From Dysgonomonas sp. PF1-14 (lineage in GTDB: Bacteria; Bacteroidota; Bacteroidia; Bacteroidales; Dysgonomonadaceae): 64,000 nt of DNA. Below the pieces are notes generated by a model. The model was not told the origin of the DNA and ran no database searches. It worked only from the letters and a program-made list of their open reading frames with translations. The stretch covers positions 1 to 64,000 of the forward strand of contig NZ_JARXWN010000004.1 of NCBI RefSeq assembly GCF_029892965.1, written 5' to 3'. A program made the position numbers and the translations under genes. Positions 26,078 through 34,888 of the stretch are shown here, in pieces. The first letter of the stretch is position 1. Each line of letters opens with the position of its first letter.

Positions 26078-26883
26078 TGTATATGAGGAATAAACCGTTA
26101 TTGATATACTTACTATTTGTTCTTACAGGCTTCTATGGTTGTTCCGACTTTAAGATGCCTGAGCTCAGGCAGGAAAATAAACCGTCGGGATTTATCGACA
26201 AGAAATGGAAAGACGGGGAAACCTATCGTATTTTTTACATAGGCGAGAATACCAAACATGTAGAACTGAATACCAATTTTATGTCAAATGAGGGGAGAAA
26301 TAGCGAACTTCATGGAACAGACTGGTATAAAGATTCAGACAGTACGGTCTACAACTGGTATATTTCAAAAGAGATACGAGCTTTTGATACTGACAACTCA
26401 AATACTAAATTGAGAATCGACACAACACAGATAGTGGGCGGAGCCGATGCATATTTTGTTTCGGATAGCACTTCCCGACTAGGAGGGTATTACGACTATC
26501 ATTATTACAATGCATATCCTGTAGCAATAGTGAATACAAGCAAGGACACCATTGGCATTCCTGCTCATTACATATCTAGCGTCCCTCTTGTGATGGAGGC
26601 TCTGACCGAAAATAACGAGTGGAAAGCAATACAAACATTGGCAGAGCTAAGATTGGATTCTACAGCTTACAGCAGCCGGCGGATTTTACTGCCACCTAAA
26701 AATATACTGGTAAGTGCGGCTTATATTTATCAGGGAGAATACAGAACCAAACTGAGAATTTGCCTCGTCTATCGACAGACAAGAATATATTCACAGGAAT
26801 TTGAAGGAAATATAAAACGAACACAGTTTTTACGAGGCAGTTACGACGACAAGCCCTCTCAAAACCAAGATGCAGATTATTAA
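26077..26883 (+). CDS. Hypothetical lipoprotein
   Basis: A 268-aa protein I do not recognise. A hydrophobic leader MRNKPLLIYLLFVLTGFYGC ends in a Cys at about 22 that fits a lipoprotein site, though the -3 and -2 residues (F, Y) are unusual. The body is polar and probably beta-rich, with many Tyr and Asp residues and no known motif. It lies three bases before the methyltransferase start. Function is unknown; the envelope location is inferred from the leader. Confidence 0.7.
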   Translation: MYMRNKPLLIYLLFVLTGFYGCSDFKMPELRQENKPSGFIDKKWKDGETYRIFYIGENTKHVELNTNFMSNEGRNSELHGTDWYKDSDSTVYNWYISKEIRAFDTDNSNTKLRIDTTQIVGGADAYFVSDSTSRLGGYYDYHYYNAYPVAIVNTSKDTIGIPAHYISSVPLVMEALTENNEWKAIQTLAELRLDSTAYSSRRILLPPKNILVSAAYIYQGEYRTKLRICLVYRQTRIYSQEFEGNIKRTQFLRGSYDDKPSQNQDADY

Positions 26884-26886
26884 TAT

Positions 26887-28047
26887 ATGAATAGCAGGAA
26901 TTTTGCAATGATAGCCAAGACAATGGCAGGGCTGGAAGATGTTTTGGCCGAAGAACTTATAAGTCTGGGGGCTAATAATCTGGAGATAGGGACACGAATG
27001 GTAGCCTTCGAGGGCGATCTAGCTCTCCTGTACAAAGCGAATATCCATTGCCGCACAGCATTGCGCATACTTCGTCCGGTTTATGAGTTCAAAGCAAAGA
27101 ATGCAGACGAGATATACAAAAAAGTAAAGGCGATGAACTGGTTCGAGCATTTATCGGAGGATAGTACCTTTGCCATAGACGCAGTCACGTTTTCCGACTA
27201 CTTTACCCATTCCAAGTTTGTAGCATACAGGGTAAAGGATGCCATTGCCGACTATTTCATGCAAAAGACAGGAAAACGCCCGTCTGTAGACGTTAAGAAT
27301 CCCGACTTACTTATCAATTTCCACATAGCACACGATAAATGTACACTATCGTTCGACAGTTCGGGCGAATCGCTGCACAAACGTGGCTACCGTGTGGCAC
27401 AGACAGAAGCTCCGCTAAACGAAGTGCTGGCTGCCGGAATGATACTGAAAACAGGATGGCGCGGTGAATCGGACTTTATCGACCCCATGTGTGGATCGGG
27501 AACATTGTTGATAGAAGCTGCTATGATAGCTATGAACGTACCACCGGGCATATACAGACAGAATTTTGCCTTTGAGAAATGGAAGAATTTCAATCGCGAC
27601 CTGTTCGAGACTATATACAATGACGATAGCGGGGAGCGCGAGTTTAAGCATAAGATATACGGATCTGACATTTTGCCGGAAGCTATAGATATAGCATCAA
27701 AGAATATCAAAAGTGCAGGTGTTGAAAAGTATATAGAGCTAAAGGTTATGCCTTTCGAGAATTATACGGAAGCTCCTGCCGAAAAAGGAATATTTGTGAC
27801 CAACCCTCCTTATGGGGAACGTATTAAGCCGGAAGATCTATCCGGACTGTACGAGAAGATAGGCGAGCGTCTCAAACATGTATTTATGGGCTATTCTGCT
27901 TGGATACTGAGCTACAAAAAAGAGTGTTTCGACAAAATAGGACTGAAACCATCGAAAAAGATACAGTTGGTAAACGGTTCACTACAATGTGAGTTCCGCC
28001 GATACGATATATTTGCCGGCAAAAGAAATGAACGGCAGAAGAAGTAA
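26887..28047 (+). CDS. THUMP-domain class I SAM-dependent RNA methyltransferase (RlmL-like)
   Basis: The protein has 386 aa. The N-terminal part (about 1-155) is a THUMP RNA-binding region (AKTMAGLEDVLAEEL at the start). The methyltransferase domain follows with SFDSSGESLHKRGYR near 157, DPMCGSGTLLIEAAM near 198 for SAM binding and TNPPYGERI near 304 for the catalytic NPPY. This matches the RlmL N-terminal module / YpsC family that makes m2G in 23S rRNA (G2445 in E. coli). Here the RlmK half is missing, as usual outside proteobacteria. Confidence 0.9.
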   Translation: MNSRNFAMIAKTMAGLEDVLAEELISLGANNLEIGTRMVAFEGDLALLYKANIHCRTALRILRPVYEFKAKNADEIYKKVKAMNWFEHLSEDSTFAIDAVTFSDYFTHSKFVAYRVKDAIADYFMQKTGKRPSVDVKNPDLLINFHIAHDKCTLSFDSSGESLHKRGYRVAQTEAPLNEVLAAGMILKTGWRGESDFIDPMCGSGTLLIEAAMIAMNVPPGIYRQNFAFEKWKNFNRDLFETIYNDDSGEREFKHKIYGSDILPEAIDIASKNIKSAGVEKYIELKVMPFENYTEAPAEKGIFVTNPPYGERIKPEDLSGLYEKIGERLKHVFMGYSAWILSYKKECFDKIGLKPSKKIQLVNGSLQCEFRRYDIFAGKRNERQKK

Positions 28048-28071
28048 CTTATAAACTAATATCTGTATATA

Positions 28072-28347
28072 ATGAAAACATTTTTATCTATAGTAGCAGG
28101 TATAATTGCTATCACGATGTCATCTTGTTATGCAAACAAGCCTATTGCTCAACAGAAACCGGATAACAATGAGACATATAGAGTAGACTATCTGTTTGAA
28201 CATGACGGATGCAAGGTTTACCGTTTTCAGGACAGAGGAGAGTATATATATTTTACAAACTGTACTGGAGATGTAACCAGTCTTAGCAGTGATTCAACTC
28301 GTGAGAGGACTATTGTAAAAAGCAGTATACCGAGAAGGCCTAGATAA
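28072..28347 (+). CDS. DUF4884 domain lipoprotein
   Basis: The protein has 91 aa. The leader MKTFLSIVAGIIAITMSSC has a Cys at about 19 after M-S-S, a reasonable lipobox. The core YRVDYLFEHDGCKVYRFQDRG and YIYFTNC matches DUF4884, a small Bacteroidales family with phage-like relatives and no known function. Its stop overlaps the convergent pabC end by 8 bp. Confidence 0.78.
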   Translation: MKTFLSIVAGIIAITMSSCYANKPIAQQKPDNNETYRVDYLFEHDGCKVYRFQDRGEYIYFTNCTGDVTSLSSDSTRERTIVKSSIPRRPR

Positions 28348-28939
28348 TCTTTGATATATCTATAGAGATATTGTCTTCAAGGTCTATCATGGTATTTATC
28401 AGATAAAGTCTGTTGTAGTCTTTTAGATGGCTGACTCTTATTTCTCTCTCAGAGATAATACCTTTATCCAATAACTGTTGCCGCTTTGTACCTGCCAATA
28501 AGTATGTAGATGGAGTATAGAGGCCTGTAGCATTTTCAAGAACGACATTGGTGTATGACGTATCGGTTATACAGCCATTCTTTACAATGAGTACATCATC
28601 GCAATCTCCTTTTCGGAAAAGTAAGGCATTCAGCTCTTCTCTGTCAGCATATTTAAAGGCGTAGTCAATATTATTGTCTTCTACCAATCTGAGGCTCTTT
28701 ATTTGCCGGAAAGCATAATGCTGATATTGGACTTTGCATGACTGATCAGAATATATCATACGGCATTTCACAAGTCCGGTCAGGTATTCTTCGGGAATAT
28801 CCTTATCCGATAATTCCATTGAAAAGGGAGTACCGAAAAAGTTCTTTGATGTACGAAACATTCTATCCCAATGAGCTGTAGGATTGCAGAACTTCCCATC
28901 AAGGACTTTTATAACTTCTGTAAACACAGGTTTTGTCAT
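28340..28939 (-). CDS. pabC: Aminotransferase class IV, aminodeoxychorismate lyase-like
   Basis: The protein has 199 aa, shorter than the usual 260-280. Class IV features are present: a Tyr/Lys region HYAFRQIKSLRLVEDNNIDY (PLP Lys likely in this block), KNGCITDTSYTNVV and TPSTYLLAGTKRQQLLDKG. It overlaps pabB by four bases (ATGA), so the two make p-aminobenzoate for folate: PabB forms aminodeoxychorismate and PabC removes pyruvate. No PabA glutaminase gene is in the window. Confidence 0.85.
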   Translation of the reverse strand: MTKPVFTEVIKVLDGKFCNPTAHWDRMFRTSKNFFGTPFSMELSDKDIPEEYLTGLVKCRMIYSDQSCKVQYQHYAFRQIKSLRLVEDNNIDYAFKYADREELNALLFRKGDCDDVLIVKNGCITDTSYTNVVLENATGLYTPSTYLLAGTKRQQLLDKGIISEREIRVSHLKDYNRLYLINTMIDLEDNISIDISKII

Positions 28940-29925
28940 ATTACAGGCAGGTATATTTTACTTAATATTTCCTTGTACTCACTTTCACAATCGCTATAGG
29001 CTGTGATACCGCCACCACTACGGAAATAGTATTGAGAGCCATCTTTTTCTATAAAACGAATCAGTACGGCTGTATCGAGTTCTTTACCGTCGTAGTAGCC
29101 AAATATACCGGTATAATAGCCGCGTGGCTCTTTTTCAGCATTCCTTATCAGTTGTAGTGTAGCATCTTTGGGTGCACCCGAAATGGAACCTGCCGGCAAC
29201 ATGCCGAAGATGATATCACCTAAATTTCGATAATTATCTTCACGCAAGGTACCTGTAATCTCGGAGCTTACCTGAAGTATATCACTATTAGTAGTCTTTA
29301 TACGGTCTATATATCTGAATCTGCTGACGCGAACACGATCGGCAACAATACTCAAATCATTGCGAAGCAGATCGACAATGGTATTATGTTCGGCAGTTTC
29401 CTTGAAGTCATTCAATATGATTTGCTCGGCATTAGGTAGTGTGGCATCTATTGTTCCTTTCATCGGGTTGGTCGATATGCTTCTATCAGATATACGAACA
29501 AAACGCTCAGGAGAGAAACAAACGAACCGATCGGGTAAACAGAGCTTATATGCTGCCTTGCTACGATGAAATATCTCCTCTAACGAGAGTCTGACCGATA
29601 CAGGAGTTTTCACAGTGAGATTTGTCAGATACGAATAACCAGTCAATAAGCCAGTATGCACAATGTCGAACTTCTTACGGTATTCGCTGTAAGAGCTGGG
29701 ATTATAACTGAAACGCGGATTGCTACCCGTATTTCTTTCCTCAAAGGTATTCCCCTGTTCACGAATACGGAATAATACTTCGGATTGATTCATCGGATCG
29801 TCAATGAAGAATCCTTCGGTCATCTCGAAGTTGACGGCAAAGAGGAAGGGCTTCCCCTCATTACCGTATTCGTTCATTTTTGAGCGTATAATATTTATAT
29901 CCGAAATATGTTCCATCTTTGACAT
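28936..29925 (-). CDS. pabB: Aminodeoxychorismate synthase component I
   Basis: The protein has 329 aa, short because the N-terminal tryptophan-binding-like region of full PabB/TrpE is missing, as is common in Bacteroidota. Chorismate-binding motifs are visible: STNPMKGTIDATLPNA near 150 with the PabB-type active Lys, DLLRNDLS near 185, MLPAGSISGAPKDATLQ near 250 and YYTGIFGYYDG near 271. It converts chorismate and ammonia to aminodeoxychorismate. It is the first gene of the pabB-pabC pair. Confidence 0.9.
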   Translation of the reverse strand: MSKMEHISDINIIRSKMNEYGNEGKPFLFAVNFEMTEGFFIDDPMNQSEVLFRIREQGNTFEERNTGSNPRFSYNPSSYSEYRKKFDIVHTGLLTGYSYLTNLTVKTPVSVRLSLEEIFHRSKAAYKLCLPDRFVCFSPERFVRISDRSISTNPMKGTIDATLPNAEQIILNDFKETAEHNTIVDLLRNDLSIVADRVRVSRFRYIDRIKTTNSDILQVSSEITGTLREDNYRNLGDIIFGMLPAGSISGAPKDATLQLIRNAEKEPRGYYTGIFGYYDGKELDTAVLIRFIEKDGSQYYFRSGGGITAYSDCESEYKEILSKIYLPVI

Positions 29926-29975
29926 TGCTTACTCAGCTATATAAACAAGTGGCTCCGGTTATGGTTCGGCTGTGC

Positions 29976-30008
29976 AAAAAATAAGGGGATAAGTTGTTGC
30001 TTATCCCC
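29976..30008 (-). terminator. Rho-independent terminator of the YtxH unit
   Basis: On the minus strand the stem GGGGATAAG / CTTATCCCC with a 6-nt loop is followed by TTATTTTTTG. It lies 13 bp past the stop of the 127-aa gene. Confidence 0.8.
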
Positions 30009-30020
30009 ATATATCGGTTC

Positions 30021-30404
30021 TCAATCGTCATCATCGCTACGCTTCTTTTTCTTCTTCTTGGTAAAGAGTGATTTGACCTTCTTGATGGCAAAGCGCCACA
30101 GCATAGGCTGCACCATTTCCCAGATAAGCGGATAATAAGCAGTAAGCCCTCCCAGCATATTCTGCATGAATCCGGACGACTCTGTATCCCGCTCCTGTTC
30201 TTTGGGTTTCTGCCCTATTCGGGTACCGAAGCCAAGCCACGAAGCTATACCGTTTACGGCCCCATTGAGCAACAAGGTCGGTGCGTTGTCGGACAGGTAG
30301 TTCCACTGCTCAGTCAAACGCTCTTCGCTTTCTTTACATTCGCGGCGAACGATCTCTTTTTCCTGACGCAATTCGTCTAACGGGCTGATGCTGTTATTCT
30401 TCAT
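30021..30404 (-). CDS. Hypothetical protein of the YtxH/holin-like unit
   Basis: A 127-aa protein with no family that I recognise. An N-terminal charged helix (about 9-32) is followed by a weakly hydrophobic middle (APTLLLNGAVNGIASWLGFG) and a second segment (YPLIWEMVQPMLWRFAIK). It closes with a Lys-rich, Asp-ending tail. It overlaps the upstream holin-like gene by 11 bp. The three small genes probably encode an envelope or membrane-stress module, based on their families rather than on evidence here. Confidence 0.7.
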   Translation of the reverse strand: MKNNSISPLDELRQEKEIVRRECKESEERLTEQWNYLSDNAPTLLLNGAVNGIASWLGFGTRIGQKPKEQERDTESSGFMQNMLGGLTAYYPLIWEMVQPMLWRFAIKKVKSLFTKKKKKKRSDDDD

Positions 30405-30768
30405 TGGCTTCTACTTTTCGTATAAACATAATCGTCTTGTTCAGAAGCGATTTCTTTATCTTCTTTCTAAGGAGAAACACTATCAATAAAACCAGAAGGG
30501 AAAACAATGCCATCACTCCAAAACCGGCTGCCTGACTATCGAGTAATTCTCCGATAAAAAAGGCAATACCCAAAAGAATAAAAAAGAGCATGACTGCTAC
30601 AATGCAAAAGACTATTAAGCCATATCCCAGTATGGAAGCCGATATACTCAACTTCTCGTAGGCATCCAGCCTGAAAAAGCGGATCCTCCTGTTGATATAG
30701 CTTAATAGCTCGAGCTTGATATCACCCAGTGCGGTATTCAGGTTTTTATCTTCCGAATTATTCGACAT
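30394..30768 (-). CDS. Phage-holin-3-6-like / DUF1469 membrane protein
   Basis: The protein has 124 aa. A charged amphipathic N-terminus precedes two strong membrane helices (about 45-70 and 81-103) and a Lys-rich C-terminus. This is the standard shape of the Actinobacterial/Phage_holin_3_6 superfamily (DUF1469, YqjE-like). Despite the name it is a chromosomal envelope protein often paired with YtxH or YqjD proteins. It overlaps YtxH by 11 bp and the following gene by 11 bp. Confidence 0.8.
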   Translation of the reverse strand: MSNNSEDKNLNTALGDIKLELLSYINRRIRFFRLDAYEKLSISASILGYGLIVFCIVAVMLFFILLGIAFFIGELLDSQAAGFGVMALFSLLVLLIVFLLRKKIKKSLLNKTIMFIRKVEANEE

Positions 30769-30955
30769 CGCTTTCTAATTCTTCTGTTTTTTCCTTGCCC
30801 CTGTGTGTAGCAGATCTTATTTTGTCGCCTAAGCCTTTTATGTCTTTCAGCCACTCTTCCTTTTTACCGGAATCGGTAGCTGCAACATAACCGATGGCAG
30901 CACCTATAGCAGCACCAATGGCTAAGAACAACAAATTAGAGCCAGTTTTATTCAT
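30758..30955 (-). CDS. YtxH domain protein
   Basis: The protein has 65 aa. A glycine-zipper membrane segment (LLFLAIGAAIGAAIGYVAAT, about 7-26) is followed by a charged helix GKKEEWLKDIKG and KIRSATHRGKEKTEE. This is the YtxH (general stress protein-like) layout. It is the first gene of a three-gene overlapping unit that ends at a clear terminator. A role in stress or envelope integrity is inferred from the family. Confidence 0.82.
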   Translation of the reverse strand: MNKTGSNLLFLAIGAAIGAAIGYVAATDSGKKEEWLKDIKGLGDKIRSATHRGKEKTEELESDVE

Positions 30956-31092
30956 AATTTCAAATATTTAAATTAAAGTCTATCTTATTCTTTATTGAAT
31001 TCCCCTTGTACTTCTTAAACGAACATCTAATATAAGCACTTTTTGAAATACTAGGAAAATTCTTAAAAAAAAATAACTATTGCCTTTATATA

Positions 31093-32463
31093 TTATATCG
31101 GTTCACCAAACAAAGTGGCGGATGTATTGCCTGTAACTCTGACGGTTACGAGGTCGCCAATACGATAGCTTCCTTTATCAAAAATCACCACTTTATTCTG
31201 CGATGTGCGACCGAATAGCTGTTCGCGCGAACGTTTGGAGAATCCTTCTACGAGTACCTCAAATACCTTGCCAATATCTTGCAAGTTGCTCTTGAGCGAA
31301 CATTCGTTCTGAAGCTCTATGATTTCCTGTAAGCGGCTTACTTTCACATCTTCGGGAATATCGTCCTCTAGCTTTTTAGCGGCATAAGTACCTGGACGTT
31401 CCGAATATTTGAACATAAAGGCAGAATCGAAACACACCTCACGCATCAGTGACAATGTCTCCTGCTGATCTTCTTCCGTTTCGGAATGGAACCCACACAT
31501 AATGTCTGTAGATATACCACAACCGGGTATAATACGCCTGATAGCTTCTATACGGTTCAGATACCATTCACGATCATATTTGCGCTTCATCACATTTAGC
31601 ATGCGGCTACTACCCGACTGTACAGGCAGGTGAATAAACTTGCACAGATTATCGTATTTAGCTATCACCTCCAGTGTTTCATCGGTCATATCGGTAGGGT
31701 ATGATGTCGTAAAGCGGATACGCATATTTGGTGCTGCCTGAGCTACCAGTTCGAGGAGGGCAGGGAAATCGACTACAGATCCGTCTTCTTCGGTATAGCG
31801 ATACGAGTTAACATTCTGTCCGAGCAGTGTTACTTCTTTAAAGCCCTTTTCTTTCAGGTTTTCCAGTTCGTTTAATATACTCTGAGGGATACGGCTACGC
31901 TCACGACCTCGAGTGTAGGGCACGATACAGTATGAGCAAACTTTATCGCAACCACGCATAATGGATATGAAGCTCGAAATATGATTACCCCCTATACGCA
32001 GAGGAATCACATCCTTGTATGTCTCGGTTTTAGATAGCTGTACGTTTATGGCTTTTTCGCCGTTTTCGGCTGCACCTACAAGGTTTGGCAGATCGAGGTA
32101 AGCATCGGGACCCACTACTACATCAGCATGATGCTTGTCCAGCAGTTCTTCTTTAGCCCGTTCGGCCATACATCCCAATACACCGATGATCATATTGGGT
32201 TTTCTTTTTTTCTTTATAGCGTTGAAATAATCGAGACGCTGTATCACACGCTGCTCTGCATTATCTCTTATAGAGCAGGTATTTACAAAAACGGCATCGG
32301 CATCTTCAAGCTTATCCGTCATAGTGTATCCATCCATTTGCATCACTGATGCAACAACCTCACTGTCTGCTACATTCATCTGGCAGCCATAGGTTTCGAT
32401 GAACAGTTTTTTCTCTTCGGTTGAAGTCGTGGATTTAAAGTCCAGTCCTTTCTCGTTGTTCAT
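31093..32463 (-). CDS. miaB: tRNA-2-methylthio-N6-dimethylallyladenosine synthase MiaB
   Basis: The protein has 456 aa. It adds a methylthio group to i6A37 of tRNAs. The N-terminal auxiliary cluster Cys are C27, C63 and C98. The radical-SAM CX3CX2C motif is C172, C176, C179 in GCDKVCSYCIVP. A TRAM domain closes the protein (from about 390, KVFEVLVEGFSKRS). The FIETYGCQMNVADSE opening is diagnostic of MiaB rather than MtaB or RimO. It is transcribed alone. Confidence 0.97.
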   Translation of the reverse strand: MNNEKGLDFKSTTSTEEKKLFIETYGCQMNVADSEVVASVMQMDGYTMTDKLEDADAVFVNTCSIRDNAEQRVIQRLDYFNAIKKKRKPNMIIGVLGCMAERAKEELLDKHHADVVVGPDAYLDLPNLVGAAENGEKAINVQLSKTETYKDVIPLRIGGNHISSFISIMRGCDKVCSYCIVPYTRGRERSRIPQSILNELENLKEKGFKEVTLLGQNVNSYRYTEEDGSVVDFPALLELVAQAAPNMRIRFTTSYPTDMTDETLEVIAKYDNLCKFIHLPVQSGSSRMLNVMKRKYDREWYLNRIEAIRRIIPGCGISTDIMCGFHSETEEDQQETLSLMREVCFDSAFMFKYSERPGTYAAKKLEDDIPEDVKVSRLQEIIELQNECSLKSNLQDIGKVFEVLVEGFSKRSREQLFGRTSQNKVVIFDKGSYRIGDLVTVRVTGNTSATLFGEPI

Positions 32464-32527
32464 AGAAATTAATGTTTTAATATATTATTTAAGTACAGAT
32501 GCTCTATCTCAAAACATCTTTAGCCGT

Positions 32528-32535
32528 CAAAAGTA
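32528..32535 (-). promoter_or_regulatory. -7 promoter box TACTTTTG for miaB
   Basis: A perfect TAnnTTTG on the minus strand, about 65 bp before the miaB ATG. No good -33 box. Confidence 0.5.
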
Positions 32536-32679
32536 CAAAGAAAAACGGAATTGCATCTTCGCTTTTAGGTTTTTAAGATATTGCCTATAAGAAAAATGGT
32601 TGTCAAAAACCCACTTCTCAGGCGAATACATTGATTCGTCTCGACAAGTTTACATCCTCTTTTCCCTTCCAACTTTGCG

Positions 32680-33110
32680 AGAAACATTTTAACTAAAACC
32701 TGACAAACCTAACAAAGCTACAAGTTTACCTCGTCTTCACTTCGGCGAATGCTATTTGGCTACCGCCGAACGCTGTTTCTTCGTTCTGCGGACAGTTACA
32801 AGTTACAAGTATTTCTCTTTGCGCCTTCGCGTCTTTGCGTGAGACAATTTTAACTAAAATCTGACAAAATTGTACAAGTTTATTAGTCTTTAGTCTATTA
32901 GCCTGCTAGCTTCTATTTTTTTTCTAGTACACTAGTAAACTAAAAGCTAGTACACTACATTTTAACTAAAACCTTACAAATATTACACTATTTAGATTGA
33001 ATTCAAAGATCGCTTTCTATTACATACGCTTCGTTCCTGTGACCGCTGGTTGTTAACTGATCACTGTTAACGGAATAAATCTTATAGATAAAATTCCTGA
33101 GAAGAAATAC
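32680..33110. repeat. Composite intergenic repeat, copy 2
   Basis: This fills most of the 700-bp gap between miaB and the dehydrogenase gene. TTTTAACTAAAACC-type ends occur at 32687-32705, 32848-32866 and 32960-32978. CTTCACTTCGGCGAATGCTATT, CGGACAGTTACAAG and CTTTGCGCCTTCGCGTC blocks match copy 1 (3926-4295) in the same order. After 32960 come ACATACGCT...CCTGTGACCG, GTTAACTGATCACTGTTAAC, and TATAGATAAA at 33083-33092. The stretch near 32890-32955 is a run of short CTAGTACACTA-type repeats. Confidence 0.82.
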
Positions 33111-33126
33111 ACCCCAAAGACCAGGC

Positions 33127-33158
33127 TTTGCAAAGTCTGTATTTAAAGGTTATCTTTG
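33127..33158 (+). promoter_or_regulatory. Full Bacteroidota promoter, TTTG-N20-TATCTTTG
   Basis: TTTG at 33127-33130 and TATCTTTG at 33151-33158 with 20 bp between is the best promoter in the window. The predicted start falls at 33164-33166, on the ATG of the next gene. Confidence 0.75.
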
Positions 33159-33163
33159 TCCGT

Positions 33164-33952
33164 ATGAAAAAATTAGTAATTGTAGGATGCGGTTATCTAG
33201 CCGAAATAGTTGCAGATGCCGTCATCAATGGTTTGTTACCCGAATATGAATTAGTAGGGGTTTACTCACGTACAGCCTCAAAAATGGAACACATTGTTTC
33301 TAAAATGAAACAGGCCGGAAAATCATGTACTGCCTGTGCTACTTTGAATGATCTGCTTGCCTTGAAACCTGATTGTCTGGCAGAAATGGCATCTCCGGCT
33401 GCGATGAAAGAACTTGCTTTACCCACATTGAAAAACGGGACTTCCATTGTAACCATATCGATAGGTGCGTTGGCCGATACGGATTTCTACCATGAGGTGA
33501 TCAAGACAGGGAAAGAACATGGTACCCGCGTATATATCGCATCGGGAGCTACAGGAGGTTTCGATGTGCTGAGAACAGCTACATTGATGGGCAATGCAAG
33601 TGCCAGATTCTTCAATGAGAAAGGACAGTATGCCCTCAGACGATCGTCAGTTTATGATCCGGCATTGGAAACGGAAAAGCGTATTGTATTCTCCGGAACA
33701 GCGAGAGAAGCCATAGCTGTATTCCCTACCGGACTAAATGTATCTGTGGCGGCATCACTGGCATCTGTAGGACCTGAAAAGATGCAGGTGGCAATGCAAT
33801 CGACACCCGGATTTATAGGAGATACGCAAAGAGTAGAGATAAAGAACGATCAGGTGCACGCTGTCGTAGATGTTTATAGCGCTACATCCGAAATTGCAGG
33901 ATGGTCGGTAGTGAGCACCCTGCAAAATATAGTGTCACCTATTGTTTTCTGA
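33164..33952 (+). CDS. Aspartate dehydrogenase-like (DUF108) protein
   Basis: The protein has 262 aa from MKKLVIVGCGYLAEIVADAV; a longer frame from 33128 lies upstream of the promoter and is rejected. The N-terminus is a Rossmann fold with GCGYLA. The later SIGALADTDFY and YIASGATGGFDVLRTA blocks are typical of L-aspartate dehydrogenase (NadX-type, DUF108), which makes iminoaspartate for NAD synthesis or deaminates aspartate. No nadA or nadC is adjacent, so NAD synthesis is not supported by context. Its stop overlaps the convergent hydroxyacid dehydrogenase end by 18 bp. Confidence 0.82.
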   Translation: MKKLVIVGCGYLAEIVADAVINGLLPEYELVGVYSRTASKMEHIVSKMKQAGKSCTACATLNDLLALKPDCLAEMASPAAMKELALPTLKNGTSIVTISIGALADTDFYHEVIKTGKEHGTRVYIASGATGGFDVLRTATLMGNASARFFNEKGQYALRRSSVYDPALETEKRIVFSGTAREAIAVFPTGLNVSVAASLASVGPEKMQVAMQSTPGFIGDTQRVEIKNDQVHAVVDVYSATSEIAGWSVVSTLQNIVSPIVF

Positions 33953-34828
33953 ATATTCTGTCAGATTGGCCAGTACCTTTTCGCTCAGGCGGTCAAACGC
34001 CTGACGCGTACGCCCTGTCGACACCTGCATACAACGCACATTAGGGTGGCTGAGAAAACGGGAGTCGCCCAATGCACCTAACGTATCGCAAAAGCAGAGA
34101 TTATCCCCTTCTAGCCATTTCTCAAAAGCAGGCTCGTCCCATGCAGGCGATAATCCTGTGTTAAATAACATCTTCTTGCTTCCGAACTGCGTAAACTCGG
34201 CTTCATGTAATAATACTGTATTCTTGTTGAGGCAGCAACAGATTACCTCATTCTCAGCCATGAGTTCCCCTAGAGGTAAGAAACGATAGCCTTTAGCCTT
34301 CGCTTCCGGTTTTTCACTGCGCGAAAAATACGAAACCTCAGCTCCGAAGAATTTCAAAGCGTCTGCTATCATGCCGCCGGATTTACCCAGCCCGATGATA
34401 CCAGCTTTCAGTCCTGTGATTTCACGAGGCATTATATCCCACGATTCCTGACCAAATCCATGCAGACAACGTACCAGTTCGCTGATTACGTATTCCACAA
34501 CACCCTCGTCGCCATAATCGCGAATACCTGTTACCGTGATGCCCCGTTCGTTGGCATAACGGATATCTACATTCGCACTCTCGGGCGAATATAGAGAACA
34601 ACACATACCGATATATCGGACATTCGGGCATTTCTCTAATGCTGAGTGATTGATACGCGATGTATAGCTAAGAAGGACAGCATCTGCATCCCCGATACGG
34701 GCGGCAACTTCTTCGTCATCTGTCGGTATATTATCATACATAACAACCTCTTCTGCAAAAGAATGCAATGCTGTTTCAGCCGACGGAATCAGGCTTACAG
34801 GCTCGATAGCCACAAGTTTACGGAACAT
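33935..34828 (-). CDS. D-isomer-specific 2-hydroxyacid dehydrogenase family protein
   Basis: The protein has 297 aa. The nucleotide-binding motif GIIGLGKSGGMIADAL (G-x-G-x-x-G) is near 140-155, followed by YFSRSEKPEAK. The catalytic-domain LLSYTSRIN and CLNKNTVLL stretches fit the family. The usual catalytic E and H are less clear; a C-terminal H (FLSHPNVR) is seen. Its substrate is unknown. It overlaps the aspartate dehydrogenase-like gene tail to tail. Confidence 0.85.
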   Translation of the reverse strand: MFRKLVAIEPVSLIPSAETALHSFAEEVVMYDNIPTDDEEVAARIGDADAVLLSYTSRINHSALEKCPNVRYIGMCCSLYSPESANVDIRYANERGITVTGIRDYGDEGVVEYVISELVRCLHGFGQESWDIMPREITGLKAGIIGLGKSGGMIADALKFFGAEVSYFSRSEKPEAKAKGYRFLPLGELMAENEVICCCLNKNTVLLHEAEFTQFGSKKMLFNTGLSPAWDEPAFEKWLEGDNLCFCDTLGALGDSRFLSHPNVRCMQVSTGRTRQAFDRLSEKVLANLTEYSENNR

Positions 34829-34888
34829 AACTATTTTATATTAAAAAAGATAAAATTAACAAAAGATATATCATCTTCAAAATAGATT

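Noticed and set aside
30394-30768. Holin-like gene as evidence of a prophage
   Set aside because: It overlaps a YtxH gene and a hypothetical gene in a stress-type unit; no phage structural or lysis genes are present.
32680-33110. Composite repeat as a tRNA or rRNA remnant
   Set aside because: No cloverleaf arms or rRNA-like blocks are seen; the sequence is made of short iterated words.
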